Notes: generated from the letters alone by a model not told the origin. Counted from the first letter of the stretch, positions 8,992 through 18,651 are shown. The stretch is 64,000 nucleotides of DNA from Paenibacillus mangrovi (GCF_022898935.1 NZ_JALIRP010000002.1:434001-498000), one strand, 5' to 3'. Numbers and translations: made by a program.

Positions 8992-9536
8992 CCTGATACA
9001 CCACCTTTCTGATGCTCTTGAAGCATATTCTGGAGCTGTTGCCTGGCCCTGAACAAATAAGATTTCACTGTATTCAGCGGAAGGTTCAGACAATCAGCTA
9101 TTTCATTATAAGAAAAATCTTGCAAATACCTGAGAACAATAACCGTTCTATGATGGTCGGGCAGCTGATCAATAGCCTCCTGAATATCCTGAGCTAAATA
9201 AGAGGACATGACAGCTTGTTCCACATTCTGTTTATCCTGAAATACGAGCTCGTGTTCATCAATCGAGACGGTAGGTTTCGTACGCCGGAATTTATCGATG
9301 CAAATATTGGTCACAATCCGTTGAACCCATGTTTTAAACTGTGCTTTTTCTTCATAGGAGCTGATTTTGGTGTAAATGCGGATCAACGCCTCCTGTGAAG
9401 CATCCATGGCATCCTGTTCATCATTTAAAATGTAATAGGCTGTACGGTACACCTGATGCTCAATTTCTCTTAATAGGGTGATTAGAGCGTCGCGATCGCC
9501 CGATTGAGCGGCTCTGATGAGTCCCTGCTCTACCAC
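8988..9536 (-). CDS. ECF-type RNA polymerase sigma factor (SigW-like)
   Basis: Sigma-70 family protein of about 182 residues with region 2 (LIRAAQSGDRDALITLL through KTWVQRIVTNICIDKFRR) and region 4 (AIDQLPDHHRTVIVLRYLQD, then a helix-turn-helix in NEIADCLNLPLNTVKSYLFRAR). It lacks regions 1 and 3, as ECF factors do. The start is taken as GTG at 9536, 6 nt after an AGGGAGAGGGGG ribosome site. An ATG at 9605 would lie upstream of the predicted promoter and is excluded. It is coupled by a 4-bp overlap to its anti-sigma gene and probably autoregulated. Confidence 0.9.
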   Translation of the reverse strand: MVEQGLIRAAQSGDRDALITLLREIEHQVYRTAYYILNDEQDAMDASQEALIRIYTKISSYEEKAQFKTWVQRIVTNICIDKFRRTKPTVSIDEHELVFQDKQNVEQAVMSSYLAQDIQEAIDQLPDHHRTVIVLRYLQDFSYNEIADCLNLPLNTVKSYLFRARQQLQNMLQEHQKGGVSG

Positions 9537-9566
9537 AAAGGATCCCCCTCTCCCTGCAATCTTACA

Positions 9567-9593
9567 GACGTGTAAGAGCGTAAAATTGTTGCA
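9567..9593 (-). promoter_or_regulatory. Likely autoregulatory ECF promoter
   Basis: On the minus strand TGCAAC, 17 nt, CGTC resembles ECF promoters (TGAAAC-N16/17-CGTC/A). Transcription would begin about 25 nt before the GTG at 9536. The segment 9594-9811 otherwise shows nothing I can name. Confidence 0.5.
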
Positions 9594-9811
9594 ATTTGTA
9601 ATCAACTTTTTTATCCGTTATAAGTCCATAACATCTTATGTACGTTACGAGTGGCTTAAGCCCGTAATCGAAATGGTAAACCTCAATTAAGAATACCAAA
9701 TTCTAGTGGGACCGTCACCTTAATTATAAGCTGTATCAACTTATCTATTTTATGTGTTTTTTTAAGTCAAATCTTTAAGATTTTGTAAACATATGAGCTT
9801 GTTCTCATCGT

Positions 9812-12478
9812 TTATTCTCTTGAATTTAGTTTGAAACGTGTTTGCAGCTCGCCTTCTTTTACCTTGATCTGCACTTCCCCGTTCAAATCCGTCCGGAATA
9901 ATTTGGCCTTTTCTCCAGCAATCCGCTCCACCACTTCCGCATGAGGATGTCCATACAAATTGTTTACACCCGCTGAGATGACGGCCGCTTTCGGATGCCA
10001 ATAATGAAGCCAGTCTTCTCCGGTCGACGACTTGGATCCATGATGTGCAATCTTAATGACGTCTATGCCGCCTGTAGGCAGATCATAAACACCTCCCGCT
10101 CCGGACGCCCGTGCTGACAACGTGTTTTGGGGATTTGTGATCCCCAAGCTCAAAATATCCTCTTCTGCAGCTTTATCCATATCACCAGTGAACAGGAATC
10201 GTCCCTCATTCATCGTCAATACAAATACGATTGAGTAGTAATTCTGATCTTTCACAAAAGGGATGGACTCCTGGACCGAATACTCCATAATAGGCGACAA
10301 AAAAGAAATGTCGGTATGTACATCAGGCTTCAGCTGCATGCCCTGATGGACCGCATATAACGGAATGTTGCGTCTAAGGGCTGTATCCATTAGCTTATCA
10401 AGCGATGCAGTCCCTGACAAAGTACCGTTAAAGAGTAAAGCCTTTACCGGAATCTGGTTTAGAACAGCCTGAATTCCTCCGGCATGGTCCTGGTCGCCGT
10501 GCGTTACGATAACCGCATCCAGATGGTGAATTCCGCGCTGTTTTAGCAGCGGTACAAGCACCTTGGCACCCACCTCAAAGGGATTTTTGCGTTCCTTCCA
10601 GTTGTCCTGAGGCTTTCGGAATTGTACTGTACCTCCCCCGTCCACCAGGATATTACGTCCTTCCGGTGTCGTGATGAGGATGCTGTCTCCCTGACCCACA
10701 TCCAGAAATTGGACCAATCCCGCACCATGCAAGAAAGTCGGTCTATATCCCCAATATATCAAAAATATGAACCCAAGCATAATCGTGGTTAATGCATATG
10801 TTATTTTATGGTTAGGCAGAGACGGTGCATCTCCTCCCCGGAAACTAGGATGAACGCCTTCAAGCTCCACAGTATCATCCGAAGCACTGGCTGACATCCT
10901 TACTTCAGATCCTCTCAAGTACCGTTTCGCTCCATATAAAAGTAGATATAGCAAGGCAAAGTAGGCACAGATCCAAATCAACGAAGGAGATCTCCATATC
11001 GTTCCAAATTGCGGATATCCGTTCATCCACCTCACCAGCCAAAATGTCCCGTCATTCAGAATCTGAGCGGCCCACCCCAGTGCCCTTCCTGCCGACAGCC
11101 ATATCCAGCCCAGCAGCAGCGACGCGGCACCGAGTGGCAAGGTAAGAAAAGTAATCAGCGGAACTAATACGAAATTGGCGGCAAAAGACAGCAATGAAAA
11201 CTGGTTGAAATAATAAATGGTGAGCGGGAAGGAAACAAGCTGGGCAACCAGTGTCACACCGACTGCCGCCGCGAGGCGCTTGGGAAGAAAGGCAAGAAGA
11301 GGGTGCACCAGCGGGACATACAGCATAAGACCGGCCGTGACGAGAAAAGACAATTGAAAGCTGACACTCAGCATGTAATACGGATTCCACAGCATCATTA
11401 AGAGTGCTGCCGCCGCCAAAATATTCAGGCCGTCCTTCAGCCAGCCGTTCCTCGCTGCAAAAAGGCCGATCATGCCCATAATCCCCGCCCGAACAACCGA
11501 AGGACTTGCTCCGGACAGAAGAACGTAAGCAGGAATCAAAATGATAACGATAAGCAGCGATTTCTCGCGTGTCACCTTAAACAGTGACAATACAAACAGC
11601 AGGGTGGCGACGAATACGGCAACATGCATGCCTGAAATAGCCAAAATATGAGTCAGGCCAAGCTGCGAAAACTGCGCGTAAGTCTCCGGATCGATATCAT
11701 CCTGCATCCCGATCAGCAGACCTTTCATAAAACCTGCATGCGGCTCTTGATAGATTTGCGATATTTTGCTTCCTAGACCACTGCGGACCTGGTCATTCCA
11801 GCGCCAAATCGTCAATGTGCTCCAAAGGGAAGAAGGCGAGGTTTGCACATTCTGCGTGCCTTTTATTTTATAGAGCCAGTGAATGCGCTGGGTATGAAGG
11901 TATTTTCTATAATCGAATCCGCCGAAATTCCTTGCGGGTGAAGGGGCTTCAAAGGTACCGTTCAACTTAACCCGGTCACCCCGCTGCCAGCTGCCGGCCA
12001 CTGTCTGCTGCTCTTTGCTCTGGAGCTTGACTTGAACCATCACCCGTTCCTGCAGTTCTCTCTGTGGAGATTCCGAGGGGGTTCGTGTGCCTGCACCACC
12101 GTTATCTTCCCGAATATTCACGCTTTCTAGCTTCACCTGAAAATCTGCCCTGTCTCCGTCTACATTGACGGAAGAGACAATCACGCCTTCGGCATGCAGC
12201 ATCACACCATCCATATCAGCTACGTCCATAGCCAGAGCTTCCGGCAACGCTGTCACATTCCGCGCATCATTCCATTCCCAGTACAACCCTGACATGGTCA
12301 ACGCCACCCATAGGATCAGCATGCTCCGAAGCAGATTTCTAAACATGAATACAGTGACGGCAAGCAGCAGCGTAATCCCTATCCAGATCAAAAACAATCT
12401 TAAGCCGGAGCATGTATAGGCTATGCTGCTGCCCAGCAGCCATGAGGCGCTGCATACGATCAAAGGTCTACCTCTCAT
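9812..12478 (-). CDS. comEC: Competence DNA-uptake channel ComEC/Rec2
   Basis: Inner-membrane channel that carries single-stranded DNA into the cytoplasm during transformation. The 888 residues comprise two or three N-terminal helices, an outside OB-like domain (DUF4131, about residues 90-220), a multi-helix competence domain (about 235-510, with the HILAISGMHVAVFVA signature), and a C-terminal metallo-beta-lactamase domain with VIVTHGDQDHAGG (HxDxDH) and KIAHHGSKSSTG. The ATG follows GGGAGGGAG. Its leader contains the dispersed repeat copy 2, and a strong terminator lies between it and comEB, unlike the uninterrupted Bacillus comE operon. Confidence 0.95.
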   Translation of the reverse strand: MRGRPLIVCSASWLLGSSIAYTCSGLRLFLIWIGITLLLAVTVFMFRNLLRSMLILWVALTMSGLYWEWNDARNVTALPEALAMDVADMDGVMLHAEGVIVSSVNVDGDRADFQVKLESVNIREDNGGAGTRTPSESPQRELQERVMVQVKLQSKEQQTVAGSWQRGDRVKLNGTFEAPSPARNFGGFDYRKYLHTQRIHWLYKIKGTQNVQTSPSSLWSTLTIWRWNDQVRSGLGSKISQIYQEPHAGFMKGLLIGMQDDIDPETYAQFSQLGLTHILAISGMHVAVFVATLLFVLSLFKVTREKSLLIVIILIPAYVLLSGASPSVVRAGIMGMIGLFAARNGWLKDGLNILAAAALLMMLWNPYYMLSVSFQLSFLVTAGLMLYVPLVHPLLAFLPKRLAAAVGVTLVAQLVSFPLTIYYFNQFSLLSFAANFVLVPLITFLTLPLGAASLLLGWIWLSAGRALGWAAQILNDGTFWLVRWMNGYPQFGTIWRSPSLIWICAYFALLYLLLYGAKRYLRGSEVRMSASASDDTVELEGVHPSFRGGDAPSLPNHKITYALTTIMLGFIFLIYWGYRPTFLHGAGLVQFLDVGQGDSILITTPEGRNILVDGGGTVQFRKPQDNWKERKNPFEVGAKVLVPLLKQRGIHHLDAVIVTHGDQDHAGGIQAVLNQIPVKALLFNGTLSGTASLDKLMDTALRRNIPLYAVHQGMQLKPDVHTDISFLSPIMEYSVQESIPFVKDQNYYSIVFVLTMNEGRFLFTGDMDKAAEEDILSLGITNPQNTLSARASGAGGVYDLPTGGIDVIKIAHHGSKSSTGEDWLHYWHPKAAVISAGVNNLYGHPHAEVVERIAGEKAKLFRTDLNGEVQIKVKEGELQTRFKLNSRE

Positions 12479-12496
12479 TCTTCTCCCTCCCTAAAG

Positions 12497-12586
12497 TAAC
12501 CCCACAAAGTGGGGCCTTGGCTTCGCAGCCGATTCAGGTACTTTGCAGGGACCCCGGAAATATATAAATTCTAATAGATTAAAAAA
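12497..12586. repeat. Dispersed structured repeat, copy 2 (comEC leader)
   Basis: Near-identical to 6341-6427. The plus strand can form three small hairpins: CCCCACAAAGTGGGG, GGCTTCGCAGCC and GGTACTTTGCAGGGACC. On the comEC coding strand it ends about 18 bases before the ATG, so it would be part of the comEC 5' untranslated region, with CCCCACTTTGTGGGG close to the ribosome site. Confidence 0.8.
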
Positions 12587-12633
12587 CGAAAAGAACCTCT
12601 GCTTGCGGCTATAAGCCGCAGCGGCAGAGGTCC
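12581..12633 (-). terminator. Strong terminator between comEB and comEC
   Basis: On the minus strand GACCTCTGC...GCAGAGGTTC encloses a second hairpin GCGGCTTATAGCCGC and is followed by TTTTCGTTTTTT. It lies about 25 nt after the comEB stop. Confidence 0.8.
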
Positions 12634-12658
12634 TTCCCCGGATACTCCATATTCGATT

Positions 12659-13177
12659 CTAGTTGGAAACTGTCATCACGGTTTCGCTAGGAGGTTCATA
12701 CGACTGAAGCCTCCGAAAAGCAATCCCTTTTTGCTTCATCATTTCAGTAACCTTATCGGTATCCTTTGGATACGAACGATGAAATACAATCTCCGTTACC
12801 CCGCTATTGGCGAGCATATTGGCACAAGTCCAGCAGGGCTCGTCCGTCACATACACGGAGCTACCTTCACGGTCAATCCGGTCGGTGAAGAGCAGCAGAT
12901 TCTGTTCAGCATGGATGGTCCGCACGCAGCGCTGCTTTTTGATCATTTCCTGCTTGCCGGCATGCTCTACCATTACGAACTCCTCTGCAATCATGCAACC
13001 AGCCTCGGAGCAGTCAGGAACTCCCATCGGAGCGCCGTTATAGGCCGTACCCAGTAGCTTTTTACCCTGAACCAGTACCGCTCCCACATGTCTGCGGGGA
13101 CAGCGAGAACGCGTGGAAACCATGTAAGCAATATCCATAAAGTATGTGTCCCAGTCCTTGCGCGTTTCATCGTTCAC
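12659..13177 (-). CDS. comEB: dCMP deaminase family late-competence protein ComEB
   Basis: Zinc-dependent cytidine/deoxycytidylate deaminase fold, about 172 residues. The zinc-binding and catalytic motif appears as RTIHAEQN (His and Glu) and DEPCWTCANML (two Cys). The N-terminus DWDTYFMDIAYMVSTRSRCPRRHVGAVLV is typical. In competence operons it is usually dispensable for uptake, so dCMP-to-dUMP conversion is the likely role. The start is taken as GTG at 13177, 7 nt after AGGTGAT; a longer reading to 13222 has no ribosome site. The gene follows comEA by about 55 bp. Confidence 0.93.
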   Translation of the reverse strand: MNDETRKDWDTYFMDIAYMVSTRSRCPRRHVGAVLVQGKKLLGTAYNGAPMGVPDCSEAGCMIAEEFVMVEHAGKQEMIKKQRCVRTIHAEQNLLLFTDRIDREGSSVYVTDEPCWTCANMLANSGVTEIVFHRSYPKDTDKVTEMMKQKGIAFRRLQSYEPPSETVMTVSN

Positions 13178-13231
13178 ATTTATCACCTGTTTTTCGTAGA
13201 ATGAATGTAAACATTGTAGCACATCTCCGGG

Positions 13232-13825
13232 CTAAAGCTCTACGTAGGGCTTCATTTTCTCAAGCATTTTGGCCCCGATTCCTTTAACCTTGTCCAAATC
13301 TGACACCTTTTGAAAAGGGCCATGCTGATTCCGGTAATCGATAATGGCCTGCGCTTTTTTGGCGCCAATCCCGGGAATATTCATGAGTTCGGCTGCTTGC
13401 GCCGTATTCACGTTTATTTTACGGACAGACGAGGTTTCCGAGGCAGGAGGGCTCACCGCTGCTCCAGCTGCCGTGGCGGCGCCGGGCGATGAATGATCCA
13501 CAGCTACAGTCTGCGGTTCCGGCGTTGCGGGAGGCGTTTCTGAATGAGGTGAGGGCAAGGCCTGCGTGTTAGGCTCAGACTTTGTGTTTTCTACCAAAGC
13601 TCCCTTCGGATTATTATGATTAACGTTTTTCCCATCGGTGGACGATGAGTGTCCTGTTGTGCCGGCCGGCACGGACTTGTACTGCTCCTCCAAGGAGCTG
13701 GCAAGCTCGGCATTCAGCGGTTTCCACTCCTGGAGTCCGTCTCCATGCCCCATGCCCGAGAGCAGAATCACGACGCTCCCCAAAATAGCGCAGCATGCGC
13801 TAATTCCTACGGTCAATCGTTTCAT
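13232..13825 (-). CDS. comEA: Competence DNA receptor ComEA
   Basis: Membrane-anchored double-stranded DNA receptor of the transformation machinery. The 197 residues comprise an N-terminal anchor (about 5-25, [20 protein letters not shown]), a flexible Ser/Pro/Ala-rich linker, and a C-terminal pair of helix-hairpin-helix motifs ([18 protein letters not shown] and [14 protein letters not shown]) that bind DNA backbone. Length agrees with Bacillus ComEA (about 205). It is divergent from comER, with about 150 bp of shared promoter space. Confidence 0.94.
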   Translation of the reverse strand: MKRLTVGISACCAILGSVVILLSGMGHGDGLQEWKPLNAELASSLEEQYKSVPAGTTGHSSSTDGKNVNHNNPKGALVENTKSEPNTQALPSPHSETPPATPEPQTVAVDHSSPGAATAAGAAVSPPASETSSVRKINVNTAQAAELMNIPGIGAKKAQAIIDYRNQHGPFQKVSDLDKVKGIGAKMLEKMKPYVEL

Positions 13826-13977
13826 GTAAACACCTCAATTTCATATTTATGATATTTCAGTTCACGAATAAAATGGTGCTGCCCTGCCGAAAAACCGTCA
13901 TCAGGTACCCATGCATATGCATACATTATGGAGAAGGATTGCGCCGTTACCGCAAAGCACGAAAGGAGGGAACCTAT

Positions 13978-14811
13978 ATGAAGGTAGGATTCATCGGAAC
14001 CGGCAGTATGGGAAGCTTGTTGCTCGATGCCTTCATTACTTCCGGTGCGCTCATGCCTCAGCAAATCTTCGCCAGCAATCGTACACTCGACAAAGTGAAT
14101 TTGCTGGCACAGCGTCATCCCGGACTGAATGTATGCAGCAGTAATGTAGAGAACGTCAAAAACAGCGACATTGTATTTCTATGCGTAAAACCGCTTCAGT
14201 ATAAAGACTTGATCGATGAAATCAGAAGTGTTGTGACACCGGATCAGATTCTTGTTTCGATCACAAGCCCCATTCAAATTCACCATCTGGAAAGTGTCCT
14301 GACCTGTAAAATTGCCAAAATCATTCCCAGTGTCACACATTTATCGCTTAGCGGAGCTTCCTTGTGCATGTATGGCAGTCGAATTACTGTAGAAGACAGG
14401 CTGCTTCTGGAGAAACTTCTTAGCTTTATCAGCCAACCGCTGCACATTCAGGAAGCCCATGTACGAATTACTTCAGACTTCTCTAGCTGCGGACCCGCTT
14501 TCATCAGCTTCTTTCTGGATCAATGGATCGAAGCCGCCGTGGAAAAGACAGGGATCGGGCGTGATGAACTGACGACACTCGCTGGAGAAATGCTTCTCGG
14601 AACAGGCAAGCTGCTCACAGAGAGCGGGCTGAGCCCCCATGAAGTTCAGGAGAGGGTCGCCGTTCCCGGCGGAATTACCGCAGAGGCCCTCGCCCTGCTC
14701 AAGCAAAGTCTAGATGGTGTGTTTCATCAGCTGATCGCAACGACACATGCCAAATACGACGATGATTTGAACAAAATCGATGTACTCTTTGGCGATTTCA
14801 AAACGTTGTAG
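13978..14811 (+). CDS. comER: ComER, pyrroline-5-carboxylate reductase-like protein
   Basis: NAD(P)-binding protein of the ProC family, 277 residues, traditionally named ComER because it lies opposite comEA. The Rossmann motif GFIGTGSMGSLLLDAF is at the N-terminus, and the ProC-type C-terminal dimer domain contains TSDFSSCGPAFISFF and AVPGGITAEAL. Its biochemical role is not established, and proline synthesis is not implied. The ATG at 13978 follows AAAGGAGGG by 8 nt; an in-frame extension to 13849 is discounted. Confidence 0.9.
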   Translation: MKVGFIGTGSMGSLLLDAFITSGALMPQQIFASNRTLDKVNLLAQRHPGLNVCSSNVENVKNSDIVFLCVKPLQYKDLIDEIRSVVTPDQILVSITSPIQIHHLESVLTCKIAKIIPSVTHLSLSGASLCMYGSRITVEDRLLLEKLLSFISQPLHIQEAHVRITSDFSSCGPAFISFFLDQWIEAAVEKTGIGRDELTTLAGEMLLGTGKLLTESGLSPHEVQERVAVPGGITAEALALLKQSLDGVFHQLIATTHAKYDDDLNKIDVLFGDFKTL

Positions 14812-14838
14812 CGACAAATAGCTCCTCTTTTCCAAAAA

Positions 14839-14866
14839 AATCCCCGTACAAATTTGTACGGGGATT
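14839..14866. terminator. Perfect-palindrome terminator between comER and leuS
   Basis: AATCCCCGTACAAA and TTTGTACGGGGATT form a 28-bp perfect palindrome. On the minus strand it runs into TTTTTTT, so it ends leuS, and it is also placed to end comER. Confidence 0.85.
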
Positions 14867-14891
14867 GAATGCTTTTCAATCATCATTTGAT

Positions 14892-17336
14892 TTAGTTGGC
14901 TACAATGTTAACCAGCTTGCCCGGAACTGCGACCACTTTACGAACGGTCTTGCCGGCGATGGCTTGCTGAACGCCTTCCAGAGACATGCTGTATTCCTGC
15001 ATGGCTTCCTGGCTCATGTCCTTGGCAATATTTGCACGTTGTACGATTTTACCGTTAACCTGGATCACGATCTCAACCTCGGAATCTACCGTCCATGCTT
15101 CATCAAAAGCTGGCCAGGACGCGTATGTGATACTCTCCTGATGTCCAAGACGTTCCCACAGCTCTTCGGAAATATGCGGAGCAAATGGCGAAAGCAGCTG
15201 CGTGAAGTCCTCGATCGCTTTGCGTGGAATCGAATCGGCTTTGTACGCATCGTTGATGAAAATCATCAGCTGGCTGATCGCCGTGTTGAAGCGGAGATGC
15301 TCCATATCTTCTGTGACTTTTTTGATAGTTTTATGCCACACGCGTTTGAATTCGTCACTGCCCTCATTGTCAGTGATCTTCGAGTTCAGGCTGCCGTCCT
15401 CGTTCACGACGAGACGCCACACGCGCGACAGGAAGCGGTGAGCGCCTTCCACGCCACTTTCGTTCCAAGGCTTCGTCGCTTCGAGAGGCCCCATGAACAT
15501 TTCATAGATACGGAGCGTATCCGCGCCGTAATTCTCGACGATTTCATCCGGATTGATGACATTGCCGCGGGATTTACTCATCTTCTCGTTGTTCGTTCCT
15601 AGAATCATCCCTTGGTTCACCAGCTTTTGGAACGGTTCCTTCGTGCTGACAACGCCCAAATCGTAGAGAACCTTATGCCAGAAACGGGCATACAGCAGGT
15701 GAAGCACCGCGTGCTCGGCTCCGCCGATGTACAGGTCGACTGGCAACCATGTCTCCTGCTTCTCCTTCGAGCACAGCTCATCCGAATTATGCGGATCGAT
15801 GTAGCGTAGGTAGTACCAGCAGCTGCCGGCCCATTGCGGCATCGTATTGGTCTCGCGGCGGGCCTTCATGCCTGTCTCGGGATCGACCGTCTCCACCCAG
15901 TCGGTGACGTTGGCCAGGGGCGACTCCCCTGTGCCCGACGGCTTGATTTGATCCACATCCGGCAGCAGCAGCGGCAGCTGATCCTCCGGAACGGTCTTCA
16001 TCGTGCCGTCCTCCAGATGCAGAATCGGAATCGGCTCACCCCAATAGCGCTGGCGGCTGAACAGCCAATCGCGCAGGCGGTAGGTTACCTTGCCCTGCCC
16101 TTTGCCGTTCTCTTCAAGCCACGCGATCATTTTGGCGATGGCTTCTTCGGTGTGGAGTCCGTCCAGCGGATCAGAATTCACATGCTCCCCATCCCCGGTG
16201 TAAGCTTCCTCCTGCACGTTTCCGCCTTTGACCACTTCCACGATGTTCAGGCCAAATTTCTTGGCGAATTCCCAGTCTCGGGAATCATGTCCCGGCACCG
16301 CCATTATGGCTCCTGTTCCGTAACCTGCCAGCACGTAATCAGCAATCCAGATCGGCAGCTTCTCGCCGCTCACCGGATTGACGGCATATGCTCCGGTAAA
16401 CACCCCGGATTTGTCTTTGGCCAGGTCGGTACGCTCCAGATCGCTTTTGCGGGCTGCCTGCTCCTGGTAGGCCTTCACCGCATCCTTCTGCTCAGGCGTC
16501 GTAATGCGTTCCACCAGCTCCTGTTCCGGCGCAAGCACGCAATAAGTGGCACCAAACAGCGTGTCGGGACGCGTCGTAAATACCGTCAGCTTGGCATCAT
16601 GCCCCTCGATTTCAAACTGTACCTCGGCGCCTTTCGATTTGCCGATCCAGTTGCGCTGCATATCCTTCAGGCTTTCGCTCCAATCGAGCTCATCCAGATC
16701 CTCCAGCAGCCGGTCGGCGTATTCCGTAATTTTCAGAATCCATTGGCGCATCGGCTTGCGGACGACCGGATGACCGCCGCGCTCGCTCTTGCCGTCGATG
16801 ACTTCCTCGTTGGCGAGTACGGTGCCGAGCGCTTCGCACCAGTTCACCGGCACTTCGGCGACATAAGCGAGGCCGCGTTTGTACAGCTGGATGAAAATCC
16901 ACTGGGTCCATTTATAGTATTCCGGATCGGTCGTGCTGATCTCCCGGTCCCAGTCGTACGAGAAGCCGAGCGACTTGATCTGGCGACGGAACGTGTTAAT
17001 GTTCTTGATCGTAATTTCGCGCGGGTGCTCGCCCTTATCCATGGCATGCTGCTCCGCAGGCAGACCAAACGCGTCCCAGCCCATCGGATGGAGCACGTTA
17101 TAGCCCTTCATCCGCTTGAAGCGGGAGACGATGTCCGTCGCCGTGTAGCCTTCCGGATGGCCGACGTGAAGTCCGGCTCCGGACGGGTACGGAAACATAT
17201 CCAGCGCGTAAAATTTCGGCTTTGCGGAATCTTCGCCCGTTTTGAACGTATGATGCTCATCCCAATACTTTTGCCATTTCGGTTCAATCACCTTGTGCTG
17301 GTAGCCGTGGCCTTGAACCTGCTCTTGGTTACTCAT
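14892..17336 (-). CDS. leuS: Leucyl-tRNA synthetase
   Basis: Class I aminoacyl-tRNA synthetase that charges tRNA-Leu, 814 residues. The HIGH-type motif is in [16 protein letters not shown], the KMSKS loop in [15 protein letters not shown], and the editing (CP1) domain includes [13 protein letters not shown] and a [12 protein letters not shown] stretch whose Thr and Asp are the usual editing residues. The ATG at 17336 sits 9 nt after AGGAGG; an ATG two codons earlier is only 3 nt from that box. It is expressed from a T-box leader with a Leu specifier codon. Confidence 0.98.
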   Translation of the reverse strand: MSNQEQVQGHGYQHKVIEPKWQKYWDEHHTFKTGEDSAKPKFYALDMFPYPSGAGLHVGHPEGYTATDIVSRFKRMKGYNVLHPMGWDAFGLPAEQHAMDKGEHPREITIKNINTFRRQIKSLGFSYDWDREISTTDPEYYKWTQWIFIQLYKRGLAYVAEVPVNWCEALGTVLANEEVIDGKSERGGHPVVRKPMRQWILKITEYADRLLEDLDELDWSESLKDMQRNWIGKSKGAEVQFEIEGHDAKLTVFTTRPDTLFGATYCVLAPEQELVERITTPEQKDAVKAYQEQAARKSDLERTDLAKDKSGVFTGAYAVNPVSGEKLPIWIADYVLAGYGTGAIMAVPGHDSRDWEFAKKFGLNIVEVVKGGNVQEEAYTGDGEHVNSDPLDGLHTEEAIAKMIAWLEENGKGQGKVTYRLRDWLFSRQRYWGEPIPILHLEDGTMKTVPEDQLPLLLPDVDQIKPSGTGESPLANVTDWVETVDPETGMKARRETNTMPQWAGSCWYYLRYIDPHNSDELCSKEKQETWLPVDLYIGGAEHAVLHLLYARFWHKVLYDLGVVSTKEPFQKLVNQGMILGTNNEKMSKSRGNVINPDEIVENYGADTLRIYEMFMGPLEATKPWNESGVEGAHRFLSRVWRLVVNEDGSLNSKITDNEGSDEFKRVWHKTIKKVTEDMEHLRFNTAISQLMIFINDAYKADSIPRKAIEDFTQLLSPFAPHISEELWERLGHQESITYASWPAFDEAWTVDSEVEIVIQVNGKIVQRANIAKDMSQEAMQEYSMSLEGVQQAIAGKTVRKVVAVPGKLVNIVAN

Positions 17337-17402
17337 GCTCATTTGCCTCCTAAAATGCGCCCGCTGCCCGCCGTAGATTCGGAGCAGCACGGCTCTCTTC
17401 AT

Positions 17403-17702
17403 TCATGTTTGCAACAAAAAACCTCTCATCCATAGCGTATCATCGCTAGGGACGAGAGGTTTGATTCCCGTGGTACCACCCTAGTTAGCGAAGGATATGC
17501 TCTATCCCCGCTCCCTTTGCACCCTTAACGCAGGTGAGTCGATGATCCTTGACGCGTTCTTGCACGCGCGTCGCATCATAGCTCAAAGGCGAGTTCATCC
17601 CAATTCGTCAACCGGCTTGCACCCACCGCCGGCTCTCTGCATGACATCCCCGAGACTACTACCCCTCATCGTCGCTTCATTTGCAATTTTCTCATGGTAG
17701 AA
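17403..17702 (-). promoter_or_regulatory. T-box leader (leucine) of leuS
   Basis: Riboswitch that senses uncharged tRNA-Leu. The conserved T-box GGGTGGTACCACG lies at about 17468-17482 (minus strand). The specifier loop GAACTC at 17591-17596 presents CTC (Leu, complement of 17591-17593), with an AGTA-box region (GGTAGTAGT) beside stem I. The terminator arm pair CCTCTCGTCC/GGATGAGAGG with a TTTTTT tail is at 17416-17461. Low charging should stabilise the antiterminator and switch leuS on. Confidence 0.92.
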
Positions 17703-17714
17703 ACATTGAACCAT

Positions 17715-17743
17715 ATTATATATAAAAAAATCAATGGAGTCAA
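17715..17743 (-). promoter_or_regulatory. Sigma-A promoter of the leuS T-box transcript
   Basis: TTGACT, 17 nt, TATAAT on the minus strand, with the T-box starting shortly after. The 180 bp from here to 17922 show no gene. Confidence 0.85.
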
Positions 17744-17922
17744 CGTATCCTGCCGCATTCGGGAGCGTCCCTTAACGGCATCGTAACGCCCGCGGCCATA
17801 CGGCTTTCAAATCCCATAGGAGTCTGCATAGAGCGTTCTTTCTACCAGAGACGTGCCGTGTGTATCGCCCTCTCATTGTTTCCGATCCATAAGAGGCAGT
17901 CTTTGAACCCATTGGAATATCC

Positions 17923-18651
17923 TTACTGCGGATTGGTCGTCCAGATTCCAGCCGACTTCACAAACACACGGGCCGGCAGCTTCAAAGCCGCCAGTGCCAA
18001 TTCCGCCACATCCTCCGGCTGCATCATCCGGTCTTCATCCCCGATGCTAAGGTTATTGTCTCGGGCCAAATCGGTATTGACCGTGCTCGGCGTCAGCGCA
18101 ACCACGCGAATGTTCTTTTTGCGAACTTCTTGAAGCAGCGATTCCGTCAGCCCCATGATTCCGAATTTGGATGCGCAGTAGGCCGAACCTGTGGCGAATC
18201 CCTTTTCGCCGGCAGTCGAAGAAATGTTGATAATATTGCCGCTGTTTTGTTCGACCATGGTTGGCAGAACGGCACGGGACACATAATAGGTTCCCATGAG
18301 GTTCACCTGGATGATGCGTTCCCACTGCTCGGGGTCCATCTCAGCCACGGTGCCGAATGCGGCCATGCCGGCATTATTGATTAGAATATCAATGCTTCCA
18401 AGCTCTTGTCCGAGTTTGGAAACAGCCGCATCCACTTCCTGGCGCGAGGACACGTCCGCTGTTGCGGTATGGACCGAGACTCCGTACTCTTTGGTAAGCG
18501 AATCCTTAAGGGCTTCCAGATCCGAAGCAGTTCTTGCCATCATTCCGAGGTTCACGCCTTCCTTGGCCAATGCCGTTGCGATCGCCAGGCCGATGCCTTT
18601 TCCGGCACCTGTAACGATGGCCGTTTTATTCTTCAAATCAGTCAGTTTCAC
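17923..18651 (-). CDS. SDR-family oxidoreductase, FabG-like
   Basis: Short-chain dehydrogenase/reductase of 242 residues. NAD(P)-binding TGAGKGIG and NNAG are visible, with the catalytic Ser (INISSTAGEKG), Tyr and Lys (YCASKFG, YxxxK). An Arg after the first strand (MMART) suggests NADPH preference (inference). It resembles 3-oxoacyl-(ACP) reductases and sepiapterin-reductase-like SDRs, but no neighbour fixes the substrate. The GTG start follows AAAGGATG. It is not part of the Bacillus version of this block and may be an insertion. Confidence 0.85.
   Translation of the reverse strand: MKLTDLKNKTAIVTGAGKGIGLAIATALAKEGVNLGMMARTASDLEALKDSLTKEYGVSVHTATADVSSRQEVDAAVSKLGQELGSIDILINNAGMAAFGTVAEMDPEQWERIIQVNLMGTYYVSRAVLPTMVEQNSGNIINISSTAGEKGFATGSAYCASKFGIMGLTESLLQEVRKKNIRVVALTPSTVNTDLARDNNLSIGDEDRMMQPEDVAELALAALKLPARVFVKSAGIWTTNPQ

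Noticed and set aside
13849..13977. N-terminal extension of comER to 13849
   Set aside because: The ATG at 13978 has an excellent ribosome site and begins with the conserved MKVGFIGTGSMG; the extension is unrelated to the family and overlaps the comEA promoter region.
15834..17435. 533-codon plus-strand open frame opposite leuS
   Set aside because: It is the antisense shadow of leuS, enters the T-box leader, has no ribosome site or recognisable domain, and only reflects codon bias of the synthetase gene.
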